The notes: generated from the sequence alone by a model not told the origin. A stretch of DNA of 64,000 bases from Pascua guehoae (GCA_001600415.1 BCJX01000004.1:1327300-1391299); one strand, 5' to 3'; numbered from the stretch's first letter, positions 23,687 through 37,750 are shown. Translations and numbers: made by a program.

Positions 23687-24227
23687 GGCCGGGAGCTATC
23701 GATGACTCGAGTGTGGCCAGGTCCAGCAAACTGCGACGAGCACAGCTGGCTGCGCAAGCTGCGGCGGAGTTGGGTAGGATGAGCTAGCTGCACGGGCGAG
23801 CGCGGGCTACGAACGGCGAGCGGCGAGCGGTGAACGGCGCACAGCGCAGGCGGCAGAGCAGACGCGAGCAGAACAAGAGTGCAGGGTAGCCGGCAGGGCG
23901 AGCGAGCGAGCGAGCGAGCGAGCGAGCGAGCGAGCGGACGAGGTGGCTGAGAATAATGGTGTAAATGCAGTGTGGGGATGGCGGTTGTGGCCTGGTGTGG
24001 TGGGCGGAGCCAGCCAAGATTGCCGCGTCACAGCGCCCACTGTACATGCCACTCTGCCTGCCTGCCACGAAATCCCAATCCGGCGCCAGGCGGCCAGGTA
24101 CAGTGCTACTCTGGGGCCACGCAGCCAGGCAGACCAGACTGTGTTTTAGGATGCGAATGCACAACATTTGTTATTGCCCTCTTTGCATCTTGCATCTCCT
24201 CTGCACACACCACCACCACCACCACCC
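23687..24227. promoter_or_regulatory. divergent promoter region with (GCGA)n repeat
   Basis: Head-to-head region between RUD3 and the DHHC gene. About ten GCGA/GAGC units lie at 23897-23938. A CACCACCACC run directly precedes the DHHC start codon. No exon is seen. Confidence 0.55.
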
Positions 24228-26536
24228 ATGCCCCTCATCCGGGGCGCGTCGGCGCTCGTCATCCGCTGCTTCCGTCGCGTCGAAGTCGCGGCCGACTTTC
24301 TCACCGGCGCCGCGGGGCCGGTATTCATCGTCCTCGCGTGGCTCCTCACCGGCCTCGCCGGGACGGTCTTCTGTGAGTCCGACGAGTGAGGCCAGTATGG
24401 TCTGCCGTGCCACCCTCTATACATTGTCCAAGCTACTCTGCCGTCTCACCCCACTAACCCAAACCTATCCCGCCCCCGCCCACCCTCCCCCCTTCCCCCA
24501 TGCCCGCCCCCCACTAACCCACCCCAGTCGACGTCGTCGCCCGCGACCTGCCCCTCCTCCCCACCCTCGTCCTCCTCCCAGCCTACGTCCTCATCCCCCT
24601 CAACCTCTACGGGCAGTACTGGCTCGTCACGCACGTGTCCCCGGGCCACCCGCGCCCACAAACCGCAAAGCAGGCGGCATTCACAACCCCCGACCCGCGC
24701 TCGCTCCTCGCCCCCGAGCGGTGGGGGTGGGAGCGCGACCGCGTGCCGTCCCCGCTCCTCGGCGCGCGGCGGAGGGTGCGCCGGTGTCGCAAGTGCGATG
24801 GGCCAAAGCCCGAGGTGCGTGGCGGGGTCGGAGCGTGGGTGGTGTGGAAGAGGGGAGCTGTGTGAGGCTGAGGGCCGAGACTGCAGCTGAGAGGGTGGAC
24901 GAACGCTGCCAGAGACTGTTCATGAGCGCCGACGCTGTAAAGACGCCCTGTCGAGACAAGCTGTGGACAAACTGTCGTAGACACAGGGACGAGCTTACCA
25001 CACGCTGTGGCTACAGCGAGCATCTGGGCACGCAGTGGCCGCACCATATGACCCTCTACTTACCCACACCTGTCCAGCGCGCTGACGCCCAGCGCTCCCA
25101 CCACTGCAAAGTATGCAAGAGCTGCGTGCTACTCATGGACCACCACTGCCCATGTATGTCGCCCCGAGGTTGAGACTGGCGCTAACCGCAGGGATCAACG
25201 CCTGTGTTGGTCTGCACAACCAACGCCACTTTGTTCTCTTCATGTGCGTTAAGGCGTTCCACCTTCATTTCTCCCCAGCGCAGTTACCTTGGGAAGGGGC
25301 AGTAGAGCATGGTCAATTAATTGCTCGGCCCAGAGGGACGAGGGCCAAAGTGGCTGACGTTGCCCCTCACATCTTTGACGACCGCCTCATGCAAACACTC
25401 TAGCAGGTTGCCATTGACCATCGCTCCTTCCCCTCCCCTTCCCGTCCCCCCTTCCCTCCTCTCTTGCCTCCCCCCACTCCTCCACTACCCATCTCTTCGA
25501 CTAACAACAGGGCATGGCTCTCAATAGGCTGCTGGTTCGTCATCGTCCTCGGCTACGGCCACTTTTGGCGTTCGCTCGATTTTAGATCCCCCGTGAGTCC
25601 CAGAACCAGGCCAGAACACCCCCGCCAGCACCGCCGACTCCACGGACTCCACCGACCCCACTGACCCCACCGACCCCACTCCACCTCCTCACATCCAGGT
25701 CAAGCCCTGGAGAGGTCACCGCTGACACCCAAAGTGGCCCGCATACAGCCCCAAAGTCCTCTACACGCTCTCGTACGTTCTCGCCGCGACGATCGGGATC
25801 GCCGTACCGATCCTCGACGGGTGGCACATGTACATGGTCGCGCGCGGGGAGACATCGATCGAGGGGCATGATAACGATTACCTCGAGAAGCGGGCCAAGA
25901 AGAGCGGACTGGTGCGTGTGGGTTCTGCGACTCTGTGCTGGGTTTAAGCTGTGGCTGCTGAGGCAGAGTGGCCTGGTTGAGTCCTTGCCGAGCTGTGACT
26001 GGCGGCTGCGATTGGGACGATGGCGACCTGCAGTCTGCAGACTATGACAGCTTGGCTGCCCGCGACTACTGGAGCTAACCCCAGGTTTACCTCAACCCGT
26101 ACGACATGGGGCGGCGCCGCAACCTCGAAATCTTCTTCAACATTGGGCCCGGAGGATAGTGAGTGTCCCCGACGTAGTGTGGTTGCCATGCCATCTGCCT
26201 TGTTCCTCTATCACGACACCAAGACTACGCAGACTGTTCCCCCTGTCACGACACCAAGACTATTGTTCCCTCTGCCACGAAACGCCTAACACCAGCCCCG
26301 CGACGACGCTCCTGTTTCCCCTCGTCGTGCCGCCCTACTCGAACGGGTGGAGCTGGCCACGCCGCACCATGCCCACCACCCTGCCCGCCAAGCCGCCCAA
26401 GCCCGCCGAGCCGGGCTACGGGATGGAACGCGGCGACGGCCCCGGTGGCGTCTATCTCATGGGCAACGGGGACGAGATGACGGACGACGAAGAGGGCGAT
26501 GCGGGATTTTGGGACCCTCAGCAGGTCGAGAGTTGA
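24228..26536 (+). CDS. DHHC palmitoyltransferase
   Basis: Eight exons (24228-24372, 24528-24814, 25093-25153, 25192-25243, 25511-25592, 25735-25911, 26085-26158, 26296-26536) join in phase to about 372 residues. It is a membrane S-acyltransferase that attaches palmitate to protein cysteines. Two N-terminal membrane segments (FIVLAWLLTGLAGTVF and LPTLVLLPAYVLIPLNLYG) precede the cysteine-rich domain. That domain reads CRKCDGPKPE, RSHHCKVCKSCVLLMDHHCP, W, INACVGLHNQRHF, with DHHC at residues 160-163. Its conserved zinc ligands are all present. Two further membrane segments follow (IGCWFVIVLGYGHFW and LSYVLAATIGIAVPILDGW). NPYDMGRRRNLEIFFN corresponds to the post-TM4 region. The C-terminal tail is acidic (EMTDDEEGD). 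I cannot assign it securely to one yeast orthologue (SWF1-like or PFA-like). Confidence 0.9.
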
Positions 26537-26837
26537 GGAGCGAGACCGAGACTGAGACCGGGGCCGAGACCGAGACAGAGGCCGAGACCGAGACCGAGCC
26601 CCGTAACGCGCGCTTGGCATCGAAAGCGAGTCGGGCGACTTCCGAGTCGCTGAAAATCGAGATCGTGACAGCCACCAGTATCCGCATCCCAGCATAGCGA
26701 GCACCCGATCCACCCTGTATAGATACTGTACATGCATCTAGACTACAAGAAGTCGATATTGTCCGTGGCGCACGCGCGCAGTGGCGTGCGGTGTGATGTG
26801 TGTTGTGAATGTGGCTAGCACGGCTAGATGAACGCGG
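26537..26837. other. convergent 3' region with GAGACC repeat
   Basis: Between DHHC (+) and the GPI-type protein (-). It begins with an imperfect GAGACC/GAGACN hexamer array at about 26538-26600, just after the DHHC stop. A GATACTGTACATG motif lies near 26727. No exon is seen. Confidence 0.55.
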
Positions 26838-29055
<2,218 letters not shown>

Positions 29056-29881
29056 GGCGGGTGTGAAGTGGGAGATGGGGGGGGGGGAGGATAGAGTGCC
29101 GAGATGCTACGAGGTTGGGGGTACAAGTCGGGGCAGGTAAGTCGAGGCGCGTCGAGCGGGAGGATGGGTGGGTGCGGCAGTGGGTGGTGGTAGCGTGCAA
29201 GGCAAGCAGGATGCGAGATGACGCGTAGTGGAGACAAGGACAAGAAATGGAGAGTAAGGTCGAGGAGAGAGGTGCTCGAGGTTGTTTGAAGAGGAGAGAG
29301 GTTGCTCAAGGTTGTTTGCCTTGTTGTGAGGTGAGCGGCGGTTGTAAATACTCGGGCTGGTGTTGATCGGCCGTACTTGGTTTGCATACGAACTCTGCAC
29401 CACCTGCATCTCACCTGCCCACAGTGGTTGCGCAGGCTGGGAGTAGTGCTGGTGGTCCGCTTGTGGAAACTCGTGCACAACGGCAGAGTTACGAGGTACC
29501 GCGGAACGCTGAGGCACGCACGGTACCGGGTGCGGTGCGGGCGGCGGCGCGGCGACTGTGTTGCCTGCAATTTGCCTGGTCACGTCAGAGGCAAAAGCAA
29601 AGCGACTAGCTGCTGCTGTCGCAAAGCCAAGGGCATGCATGGTACGCGTCAGGTGCCTAGCCGCCTAGCTCATCGGATGCCTGAAAGTGCCACCCGCGCA
29701 ATCTGACACACTCAGCCAGGCCCTCCCACGTGCTCACACGTGGAAGCCACGCACCATGGCATCATGTACAGTATTTCTGCTCCCGCGCGTTATTTTGCCA
29801 CTGACAAAAGTCTCCAACTTTTCGGCTGCCAAACAACGGCCACAGCGTCGACCTTTCCACCCACCCAGCACACGCAGCACA
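29056..29881. other. divergent intergenic region
   Basis: Between the GPI-type gene (-) and the basic protein (+). The minus strand next to 29055 is C/T-rich. A TGTACAGTA motif lies near 29764. The upstream ATG at 29756 is in frame with the next gene but the region reads like a leader. No exon is called. Confidence 0.4.
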
Positions 29882-30388
29882 ATGGTCACGACACGCGCGG
29901 GCTCGCGCGCGGCCTCGGAAGTCTCCACGCCCGCAAAGTCGCCCCCCCCCACGACGCCCCGGCGCACGCGCCGCATCAAGGCCGAGCTCGGAACGGACGC
30001 CGACGCCACGCCATCGCGCACCAGCACGACTGCGAGGCCCCTGCGTCTGGGCGCGACTGCACGCCGGCGCGCGCGGCAAAAGGACCGCGTGCGCGCGCTC
30101 CGCTCGGCGCGCGGCGACGGGTGGCCGGCGCTCGCAGACGTCGAGCCCGCGCTCGCTGCCAAGCTCCGCGCGACGCTGGGCGACCTCCTCGCCGCCCTCG
30201 ACGCGCAGACGGAGACAATCTGCCCGTCCCGCGCGCCCAGGGCGATTGCGGCCACGGACGACATGTACCCGGACTGGACGGCGTTGGTGGGCGCTGCGCG
30301 GGCGGTGGCGCGGGATATGGCGGAGAAGGGCGAGGCGAGGCTGGTTTCGGATGCTGAGGGGCCGGTGAGGATTGGGCGGGTCTGGTGA
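29882..30388 (+). CDS. uncharacterised basic, disordered-start protein
   Basis: I do not recognise the family. From ATG 29882 the open frame gives 168 residues: a basic Thr/Arg/Pro-rich start (MVTTRAGSRAASEVSTPAKS, TPRRTRRIKAELG), more Arg (RRRARQKDRVRALRSARG), then a more ordered Ala/Leu-rich half (DVEPALAAKLRATLGDLLAA, DMYPDWTALVGAARAVARDM). The codons are strongly C/G-ending, as in the real genes here. The stop TGA sits inside TG|GTGAGTAG, a good intron donor. Splicing to CAAG|C near 30460 would instead give a short extra tail ending near 30526. The basic N-terminus would suit a nuclear or mitochondrial location, but that is a guess. An in-frame upstream ATG at 29756 would add 42 residues. 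Confidence 0.5.
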   Translation: MVTTRAGSRAASEVSTPAKSPPPTTPRRTRRIKAELGTDADATPSRTSTTARPLRLGATARRRARQKDRVRALRSARGDGWPALADVEPALAAKLRATLGDLLAALDAQTETICPSRAPRAIAATDDMYPDWTALVGAARAVARDMAEKGEARLVSDAEGPVRIGRVW

Positions 30389-31112
30389 GTAGATGCGGGG
30401 GGTCGAGTTCGGGGGGGTGGTGGGGGCGGTGGCAGAATGAGGGAGGCCTGGGGGCTGCAAGCGCCGCTACGTCCTCGGCGTCCACAAAGTCCTGTGGGAG
30501 GACGGTGGAGCTTGGGTTTGGCTGACCATGCAGATGGTGACGAGACAGATGACGAGGCGTGCCGTGTGGGCCACTTTTGTGAGTGCTGCGGCTTGCTGCG
30601 GCTTACTGCGGCAGACTCGAAGCTTTGCGGCGGCGGTGCTAACGAAGCAGATGCATGCATACTATTCTAGACTGAACGCTAGACAGCGTCCGTGGTGCTG
30701 GGAGCAAGGCGGCGCGTGCGCGCGAGCGCGGGAGCGACTGCCCGCAGAGATGTGCGGGGAGAATGCCCGGTTGCGCTGGAGAAGCGAAAGAAGGCGGGGC
30801 GGGGAGAGGGTCCATGGGTGGGTTTCGGGTGTCGTTTGGGACGGACGGCCGCACGTGGCGATGGGGTGCGTTTACATGAGGCGAGTGTCCTGGATCCTCT
30901 GGGGCGAAATGGGAAGAGGGGAAGAGGGGAAGAGGGAAAGCACACGGCCAGCGGTGCTGGCAGAGGGGGGTAACGGTTAACGCCAGAGTGGAGTTGGGGT
31001 TGACGGTTAACGGCGGAGGGGGGTCGGGGGACGGTTAACGGTGACGGTAACGGTGAAAGGGGCAACGGATACTGAAACGAAGGGGTATGGAAGGAAAGTA
31101 ATGCGGTCGGAA
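30389..31112. other. convergent intergenic region
   Basis: Between the basic protein (+) and the single-TM protein (-). It contains ACGGTTAACG repeats near 30970-31055. Apart from a possible short 3' exon at 30460-30526, no exon is seen. Confidence 0.4.
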
Positions 31113-31784
31113 TCATGGGCGCTTTGGCGGGTGTGTGACGGACCACCGGAGGGTGGGGAGGTTGCGGCGCGAGCGGTCGCGCGTATCACGCGCGCCGCGG
31201 GGGCTGCGTGAGTCGCGGGGCTCGCGGGCGTCTCGGACGTCTCGGTTGTCGCGCGCGGCGCGGCGATGGGGCTGGAAGAGTGGGTGGGGCTGGAACGTGT
31301 GTGCGTTTGCGTTTGGGTTGGGGTGCGGCGTCGGCAACGGGCTGACCGTGTGCTGTGCGTGCGCGGGATGGGTGTACTCGGGGACGGGGGGATGGATGAG
31401 CGCAGCATAGTGGTGCGAGAGCGAGGGGTGGTGTGCGTGGTGCGCGTGGGGGAGGTGGTGTGCGGGGGGATTGTATTGTGTGGGGTGGGTCGGATGTGTC
31501 GGATGGGTGTGGATGCTAGTCGAGTTTACGGTCGTGCCGACCTGCCCCGCCTCACCCTATGCGCCCTCGCTCACCAGGCGGTGGTGGGCGCTCACTCCGC
31601 CCCAGCGCATGAAACCCAGGCCGATGAGTGCGACGAGCACGCTAATGACGAGACGGAGGAGGACCGTCGACGCACGCGCGACGGGCGTCGCGCCGGCGCC
31701 GACGGCACCGCCGGGAGGCTTGGGGAGCGCGTTGGCAGCGTGCACCAACGAGGCGAGCTTGGCTTCCATCGAGGACGAGGACAT
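31113..31784 (-). CDS. single-TM protein with His/Pro-rich and Arg/Asp-rich tail
   Basis: I recognise no family. Two exons (31784-31575 and 31541-31113), separated by a very short intron of 33 nt, give about 212 residues in phase. Residues 1-40 are soluble (MSSSSMEAKLASLVHAANAL, PKPPGGAVGAG). A membrane helix follows (VLLRLVISVLVALIGLGFM) and then RWGG. The second exon reads as a low-complexity tail rich in His and Pro (HTHPTHPTHPTQYNPP, AHHLPHAHHAHHPSL, PEYTHPAHAQHTVSP), then Gln/Pro/Asn, then an alternating Arg/Asp block (ARDNRDVRDAREPRDSR), ending THPPKRP. Histidine spacing could bind metal, but this is inference. The unusual intron length is the weak point. Reading through it hits a stop after four residues, so the tail depends on splicing. 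Confidence 0.5.
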
Positions 31785-34351
31785 TGTGAATGAGAGTGGG
31801 CGGTGGGGTCGTGTGGGTGGCGGCTGGCGGCCGGCGCGGAGACTGTAGTAGTGGTGGTGGTGGTGGTGGTCAATGTGAATCCAAGTTGTGGCCGTGAGGT
31901 TTTGTAACATGGCAATGACGGGTCTCCTATATGGAGGCGGTCAGTGCTCTCCCCGGTTGGAGAAGCCGGAGCTGGGCCGTTGGGGGTGGGGATATGCATG
32001 ATGACATGGGGATATGGGCAACATGGGCACCATGGGCAACCCCAGGCCCGGATCGTGGGTGCCATCACCAAGTCCCCGATCGTGCCGGTCGGACGACAAC
32101 ATGGTTGGATGGTGGTCAAGACGAGACATGATGATGCAGACCACAGACCGCCTTACCCCCACGCACGGCCCCACGAACTTCGTAGACTCGTCCGCTCGCC
32201 CCTCCTTGTCGTCAGTAGGTGATGCACCACGGATGTCGGCCGGCGTCGGATCGCGTCGGACATGGCTTGCAGCAGTGGCTTTTTTTTTTTGCGTTCACAT
32301 GCCATTTCTGCATATCTCGACTTGGATGCCACTAGCCACAGTCTTGTCGTGAAGAATAGCGCGGGCGTGCGTGGGTGGCGGTGGCGTTTGGCGGCGTGCC
32401 GGTTGCAGATCTGGCTGGGTTTCACATCGCGCCTCGGCGCCGAGCGACAGCTCTCGGCGTAGTTTTAAACTAGCACAGTTGGCTGGGGCGGCTTTAAATT
32501 GGCCCAACGTCTTGGGGTGGGTGGAGGAGAGTACATTGCATTACCGGGGTGTGCTGGTGCCAGTGCCATAAAAAATGGCATGCTTGAGGGTCAGTCTGTT
32601 ATCATTGTGCTTCCATTCGGACCGAGCGACAACTCTGGAACCGGCCCACGCCACTGTCCATGCCATGCTTGCGATACTGCTCGACGGCGGCTCTAGAAGT
32701 GGCTGGGTGAGGACCAACGCCACAATCCACCTACACATACCGGGATTGCCTCCCATTCCATCCCCAACACCCACGTGCCAGGCCAAAGGCATTAGACATG
32801 CTGCATGCAGCGCGTCGCGCGTGCAGCTCGTTGGCCATGCATGCTGTGCATCGATGCCTCCAAAACGGGCACCCACTCGACGCTACACATTAGGTCGCCT
32901 AATGAGTGTGAGCACCTGGATCCCGATCGCTGCAGCTGTGATTGTGAGTATGTCAGGTTGGTCCTACCTCGACTTGTCTCAATGTCGGTATCCCAGGCAG
33001 CTCGCCCACCCAGAAATACTGTTCTCGATCTGTGGCTCGACGGTGCGGCTGTTGCATCACATGCACTCGGCCTACCCCATGCCTTCGCCTGCGCATTGGA
33101 GTGCACAGTCAACAGGCCACGAATGTCCCGAACTCCACGATCCTGGCCACAGCAATCGCCAGCGTCGTCGTAGTCTTCTCTTGGCATCAACCCCGATGCC
33201 AGCCTGGCCCGCCGTTCACGCTCGCATGGAGCATTGGCCGGTGAGTAGTTGGTAGGGCATGTTGTGTCGTCCAGTCGTCCCAAGTGGCGTTGCGATAACC
33301 TCTGTGGCAAAGCAGAGCCGGCGGCACAATGTTGCACATGTCAACCATGGTCGGTGAATGAATGCCAGGGCTTGTGCCACACAATGGCGGCCGCCGATCA
33401 AACGTCGCCCTGTACCGTCTTGGTTGTTCTGGCATCTCTTTGACATGAAAGTCGCAGCGGTGGTGCAACGAGGCCAGAATGGCAGTGAACCTAACCTGTA
33501 CCTGTATTACTGTAATCGACGCAGGCAATGTGCCCCATGCTGCCCACTTTGTGGCCATGCGCGCATGACGCTGGCGTCCCCCTCTGGATCTTGTTGCCGG
33601 TGCCTGCCGTCATGCGGATGCGATGCGGCTACAGTTACGCTGCATGTTGGTGGGGTTGCCGGACATGGGCCATGCGGCCAATTTGTGCAACGTACTACTA
33701 GTCGAGAGCATAAAGCGTCAGAGATACCGTACTGTACCGTACACATGAGTACTCAAAGGCATGGAGGGCATGACGTCAGACTGCCAATTTGGGCAAGCGA
33801 TCATTTGTGCACCTGTGACATGCGGGATCAAAAGACGGCACCCTCTTCGGGATCATCAGCCAAAGGGCGCAGGGCGGTGGGGGGGAGCACGGGGGGGGGG
33901 GGCAAGGGCAAGGGGTAGTACAGTACAATGTGGAAAAATGGCAAATGACCATCACGAGGCCGAACTGCTGCGCCCTGGCTCGTTGGGACTGTCAAAGGGC
34001 GCGCCACCCGAGCCAGCCAAGCCCAAGGGCGGGCAAGCGGGGGCAAGGGGGGCAAGAGGGACAAGAGGGACAAGATGGGCGTCATACCTCCCCCATCCCA
34101 TACCTCAACCCCGCCCCCCTTCCTTTCATCTCCGTCGTCGTCGTCGTCCGCCTCCTCCGCCCTCCTCCTTCCCTCACTCACTCACTCCAACAACATCGCC
34201 TCTCGTCCACATCGTTCCTCACTCTGTAGCCATCCTTCCTTGTCCCATTCTCATCATCTCTCTATAAACTCTTTATCCAGCTACTCGATCCCGAATCGCA
34301 TCTTTCTCTTCATACCACTACCACCACAACACCCAACGGGGCACAATCGCA
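31785..34351. other. 2.5-kb divergent intergenic region
   Basis: Between the single-TM gene (-) and SLM1 (+). 31800-31870 is pyrimidine-rich on the minus strand. 32290 has a T10 run. 33720-33735 and 33906-33918 carry TACTGTAC/TACAGTAC motifs. 33890-33902 is a G run. 34090-34350 is a CT-rich leader with TATAAA at about 34263. Exon-like pieces at 32900-33560 (plus strand) are discussed in the findings but do not make a gene I can defend. Confidence 0.4.
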
Positions 34352-36520
34352 ATGTCCCACTTTGACACCCTGTCCCGCTCCACCTCGAGGGGCGGCGCTT
34401 CGACAATCAGCCGCAACCAGTCGCTCGTACGTATCCCCGCAACAAGAAAGAGTCGACGATGCGCGCCACCACCGTGTCTGAGCCGGGTTTCATGCAATGA
34501 AACGCAGTCAAGCTGACGTAGTCTCAGATCAAGAAGAACACTGCCCCGCATGAGCTCAAGCCGTCGGACATTCTCATCGAGCGCTTCACGGCCTGGAAGC
34601 AGATTGTCAAGATGCTCATCTGTACGTAGTGGCGGCAGTGGTGGTGTACAGGACACGATGGAGGCGTGCAACTAACGCGTCGCAGCCTACTTTGAGGGCA
34701 TTGCCGACATTGAGGCCAACACGTCCAAGGAACTGACCAAGCTCGGCGCCGTGATCCAGGTGCCGTTCCGTCCTGGTAACCAGTTCCTCGGCGAGGGCGG
34801 CATGCAGGACGTGTTTTACACGATCCGTGACAAGACGCGCGTCATTGCCGACTCGCACGCGTCGCTGGCACGCACGATCGAGTCGTCGATTGTGCAGCAC
34901 CTGCAAAAGCTCCGCACGGAAATCAAGGCGCACATTAAGAATGTGCAGAACGACACTGGCAAGCTCGCGGCGTCTGTGGCCAAGGAGCGCGAGCTTTCCA
35001 CGCGCGCCATTGCCGACCTGGCGCGTGCGATTGGCGCCGTCAACCACACGCCGATGCAGGTGTCGCCCAAGGAGGACCCATTTGCGGTCAACCTTTCTGT
35101 GCACAAGCAGCTCATGAGGCAGGTCAACGAGGAGAATGCGCTCCAAAAGTCGATTGTCATTATGCAGCAAAACTCTGCCCACTTTGAAGAGGGCATTGTG
35201 CGCTCGATCCAGTCGGCTTGGTCGACGTTTGACGAGTGGCAGAGCCGCATGTCGGTCTCGGTCCAGGAGACGTGGCGCCAGCTGGGTGTCAACATGGCCC
35301 AGCTCATGCCCGACCGCGAGTGGATTGCCTTTGCTGCCCGCTCCGACCACCTGCTCGACCCCGAGACGCCGCTCCGCAACCCGGACGCCATCGACTACCC
35401 GGGCCGCAACGACCCGTCGGTCGTTCCCGTCCACGCTGGCCTCCTGGAGCGCAAGAAGCGCTTCACAAAGACATACAAGGAGGGCTTCTACGTGCTTACC
35501 CCTGCGGGCTACCTTCACGAGTATGCGTCGTCGGACCCCACCACTGCTACCCACCCCAACTGGTCCCTGTTCCTTCCTGCTTGCACCCTCGGCCCGCCTT
35601 CGTCTGCTACCACTGCCAAGTCGCACAAGTTCCACATCGAGGCCCGCAAGGACGGCACGTCGGCATTCGGCAAGACCCCCGGTGGCAAGTTCTTTGGCAG
35701 CAACGAGGCGTACACGTTCCGCGCACGTTCACACGAGGAGATGATGGAGGTGTGGAACGACCTGCGCATGCTCGTCGCGCGCTACCTTGTTGCCTCGGAA
35801 CAGATGGAGCGCGACGGCCCAATTGCCCAGGCCGTGCGCAGCGTCGGCTATGGGTCGGACGAGGACGAGCTCGACGACGAGGACGAGGAGGGCAGCTCTA
35901 TCGAAGAGCACACGGACGACGAGGTGGACGAGGAGGAGGATCTGCACCACCACCACGCTCATGACGAGCACGAAGAGGTCCCGGCATATACGGCGCCCGG
36001 CGCCCACGCCGGCATCGAGGTCGGCCCCAACGGCTACGCTGTGAGTGTTTCTACTCTGCCGAGCGAGAGACATCTGACTGGTGCCCCGCAGCTCGAGAAG
36101 AAGGAAAAGCCGATGCACGACGAGGCGCATGACACGGCGTCGGCATCGGGCAACTCGCGCAACACTGGCAAGGCCCCCGCCCGAGAGGAGCCCACAACTG
36201 GTGAGGCCATTGGTACAACTGGCACAGGTGCAGGCAGTGCGGTTGTACACGATGCGGGCGCGGGGACGACGACTAGTACGACACACGCAGCCGGCACCGA
36301 CGCAGCGCCCGACACGGGCGACGCCGGTGAGGTCGACACGTCCGCTGCGTCGGGCGTGTCTGGTGTATCGGGCGCAGGCTCGACCGGCAAGAAGAGCGGT
36401 ACCGAAGTGTACGCCGACGCCGACGAGGGAGGACCGTCGCAGGCGTCCAACGCGTCGGCGTCGGGTGCCCATGAGTCAAAGGGTATGTTGAGCCGCCTTA
36501 TGGGCTCGGACAAGAAGTAG
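34352..36520 (+). CDS. SLM1: SLM1-like PH/BAR TORC2 adaptor (eisosome)
   Basis: Four exons (34352-34426, 34528-34621, 34686-36040, 36092-36520) join in phase to about 650 residues. Slm proteins bind PI(4,5)P2 at eisosomes and recruit Ypk kinases to TORC2, controlling membrane stress and actin. After a Ser/Arg-rich start, KPSDILIERFTAWKQIVKML opens an F-BAR-like helical region of about 220 residues (YFEGIADIEANTSKELTKLG, DVFYTIRDKTRVIADSHASL). A PH domain lies at about 305-425: GLLERKKRFTKTYKEGFYVL, TPAGYLHEYASSDP, WSLFLPACTLGPPS, HKFHIEAR and NEAYTFRARSHEEMMEVWND. An acidic/His segment and a Gly/Thr/Ser-rich tail follow, ending MLSRLMGSDKK. The 51-nt last intron is a multiple of three without stops, so its retention would only insert 17 residues. 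The orthology call is good. Confidence 0.88.
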
Positions 36521-36928
36521 AGTAGCGGCAAGTGAGTGTGCCGACGCGGCGTTGAGCCCCCGTCTAGCCTCCACGAGCTCGTGAAACACATCTCTATCCC
36601 CGACGGCTCGGTTCCGCAGTGCAACACCTCTTTCAGTATCCCCGACCCACACGCCCTCCGCCACCACAACCCCCGCGCCCGCCCACCCACACCCACACAC
36701 CCGCACTGCCTTGCCGAGCCGCATGTATTCCCCGCAAAGAGCCTGCTGACTGACCTGAAAAGCCGATGACTAGTAGTTTTGTAGTCTAGCCCCCTCCGTT
36801 GTCCGTACCTACGAGTAGTGTGCAGTCAGTCCCTGCCCCCCTCTATCCCCCCGTCCCATGTCGTACACGTTGCGAACGTAATATGGAAACTAGTAGCGAA
36901 TGAAATAGGATGTTCTCGTACGATGGGA

Positions 36929-36967
<39 letters not shown>

Positions 36968-37750
36968 GACTGGACCAAGGCAGTATTTGTGAGAGCTGGG
37001 GGACGCAGACTGATTGGAAGAGGAGCGGCGGACCCCGCCGCCCCCGCATCGTGAGCGCCGCCTCAGATACCGGACTTGCTTGTGGCGCGATTAACTCGGG
37101 CGGCGGCGCGTCACACCGCCGAGGCGCCGAGAACTGACTCTGAGCAGTCGTTACAGGCAGCCTGGACGTTACAGTGGCGTTTGGGCCCCGGGCTTTGGGG
37201 TAACGGCAGTGGCGTCGAGGATGGGAACGACGACTGGAATACGCGGCACCGACAAGTGTGCGCCAGTTAAAAACACCACTCCAGTCCAGATTGACAGTTT
37301 AATCATTCACAGCAGCCACAGGATCCGGAGCCCGATCCAATGGAAACAACAAGAACAATACGGTACACTGCCTCGACAGAGTTTAAACACGCCAGCGAGC
37401 CCGGCCCCGGACGCCCGCCGCGGCGCCACCCACCCACGATGCCACTTGTGCCACTTTGCGAAAGTTGAGTTTGGCTCGTGAGCAACACAACGCCCGGCAA
37501 TGCAACAGGCTCGTCGTGACTCGTCCAATCGTTGCGCACGATCCCCGGTGCTCTCTGGCGATTGCGACTGTTCTCGACAGAGATCCCATTGGGCCCTGCT
37601 GAAGATTAGATGGGCCGAATGTTCCATGGTCCCACGCCGACATAAGTCAGAGCGCCTCTCGCCAAGGCTGGGTACACGCTGTGGCTTGCGGGGCGCCGAG
37701 ATGCAGGATGTTACTTTCTAGGAAACGTGTTTAAGGGCGAGCAGTGAACA
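36521..37750. other. gene-poor region with TCGTGG hexamer array
   Basis: 3' of SLM1. A (GGTCGT)n array of about six units lies at 36930-36967. Otherwise no coding, tRNA or transposon signature. Confidence 0.5.

Noticed and set aside
23888..23940. CRISPR-like or telomeric array
   Set aside because: The tract is a simple 4-nt microsatellite without spacers, and the organism is a eukaryote.
34616..35635. 339-residue minus-strand ORF
   Set aside because: It is the antisense shadow of SLM1 exon 3, which has clear BAR/PH motifs on the plus strand.
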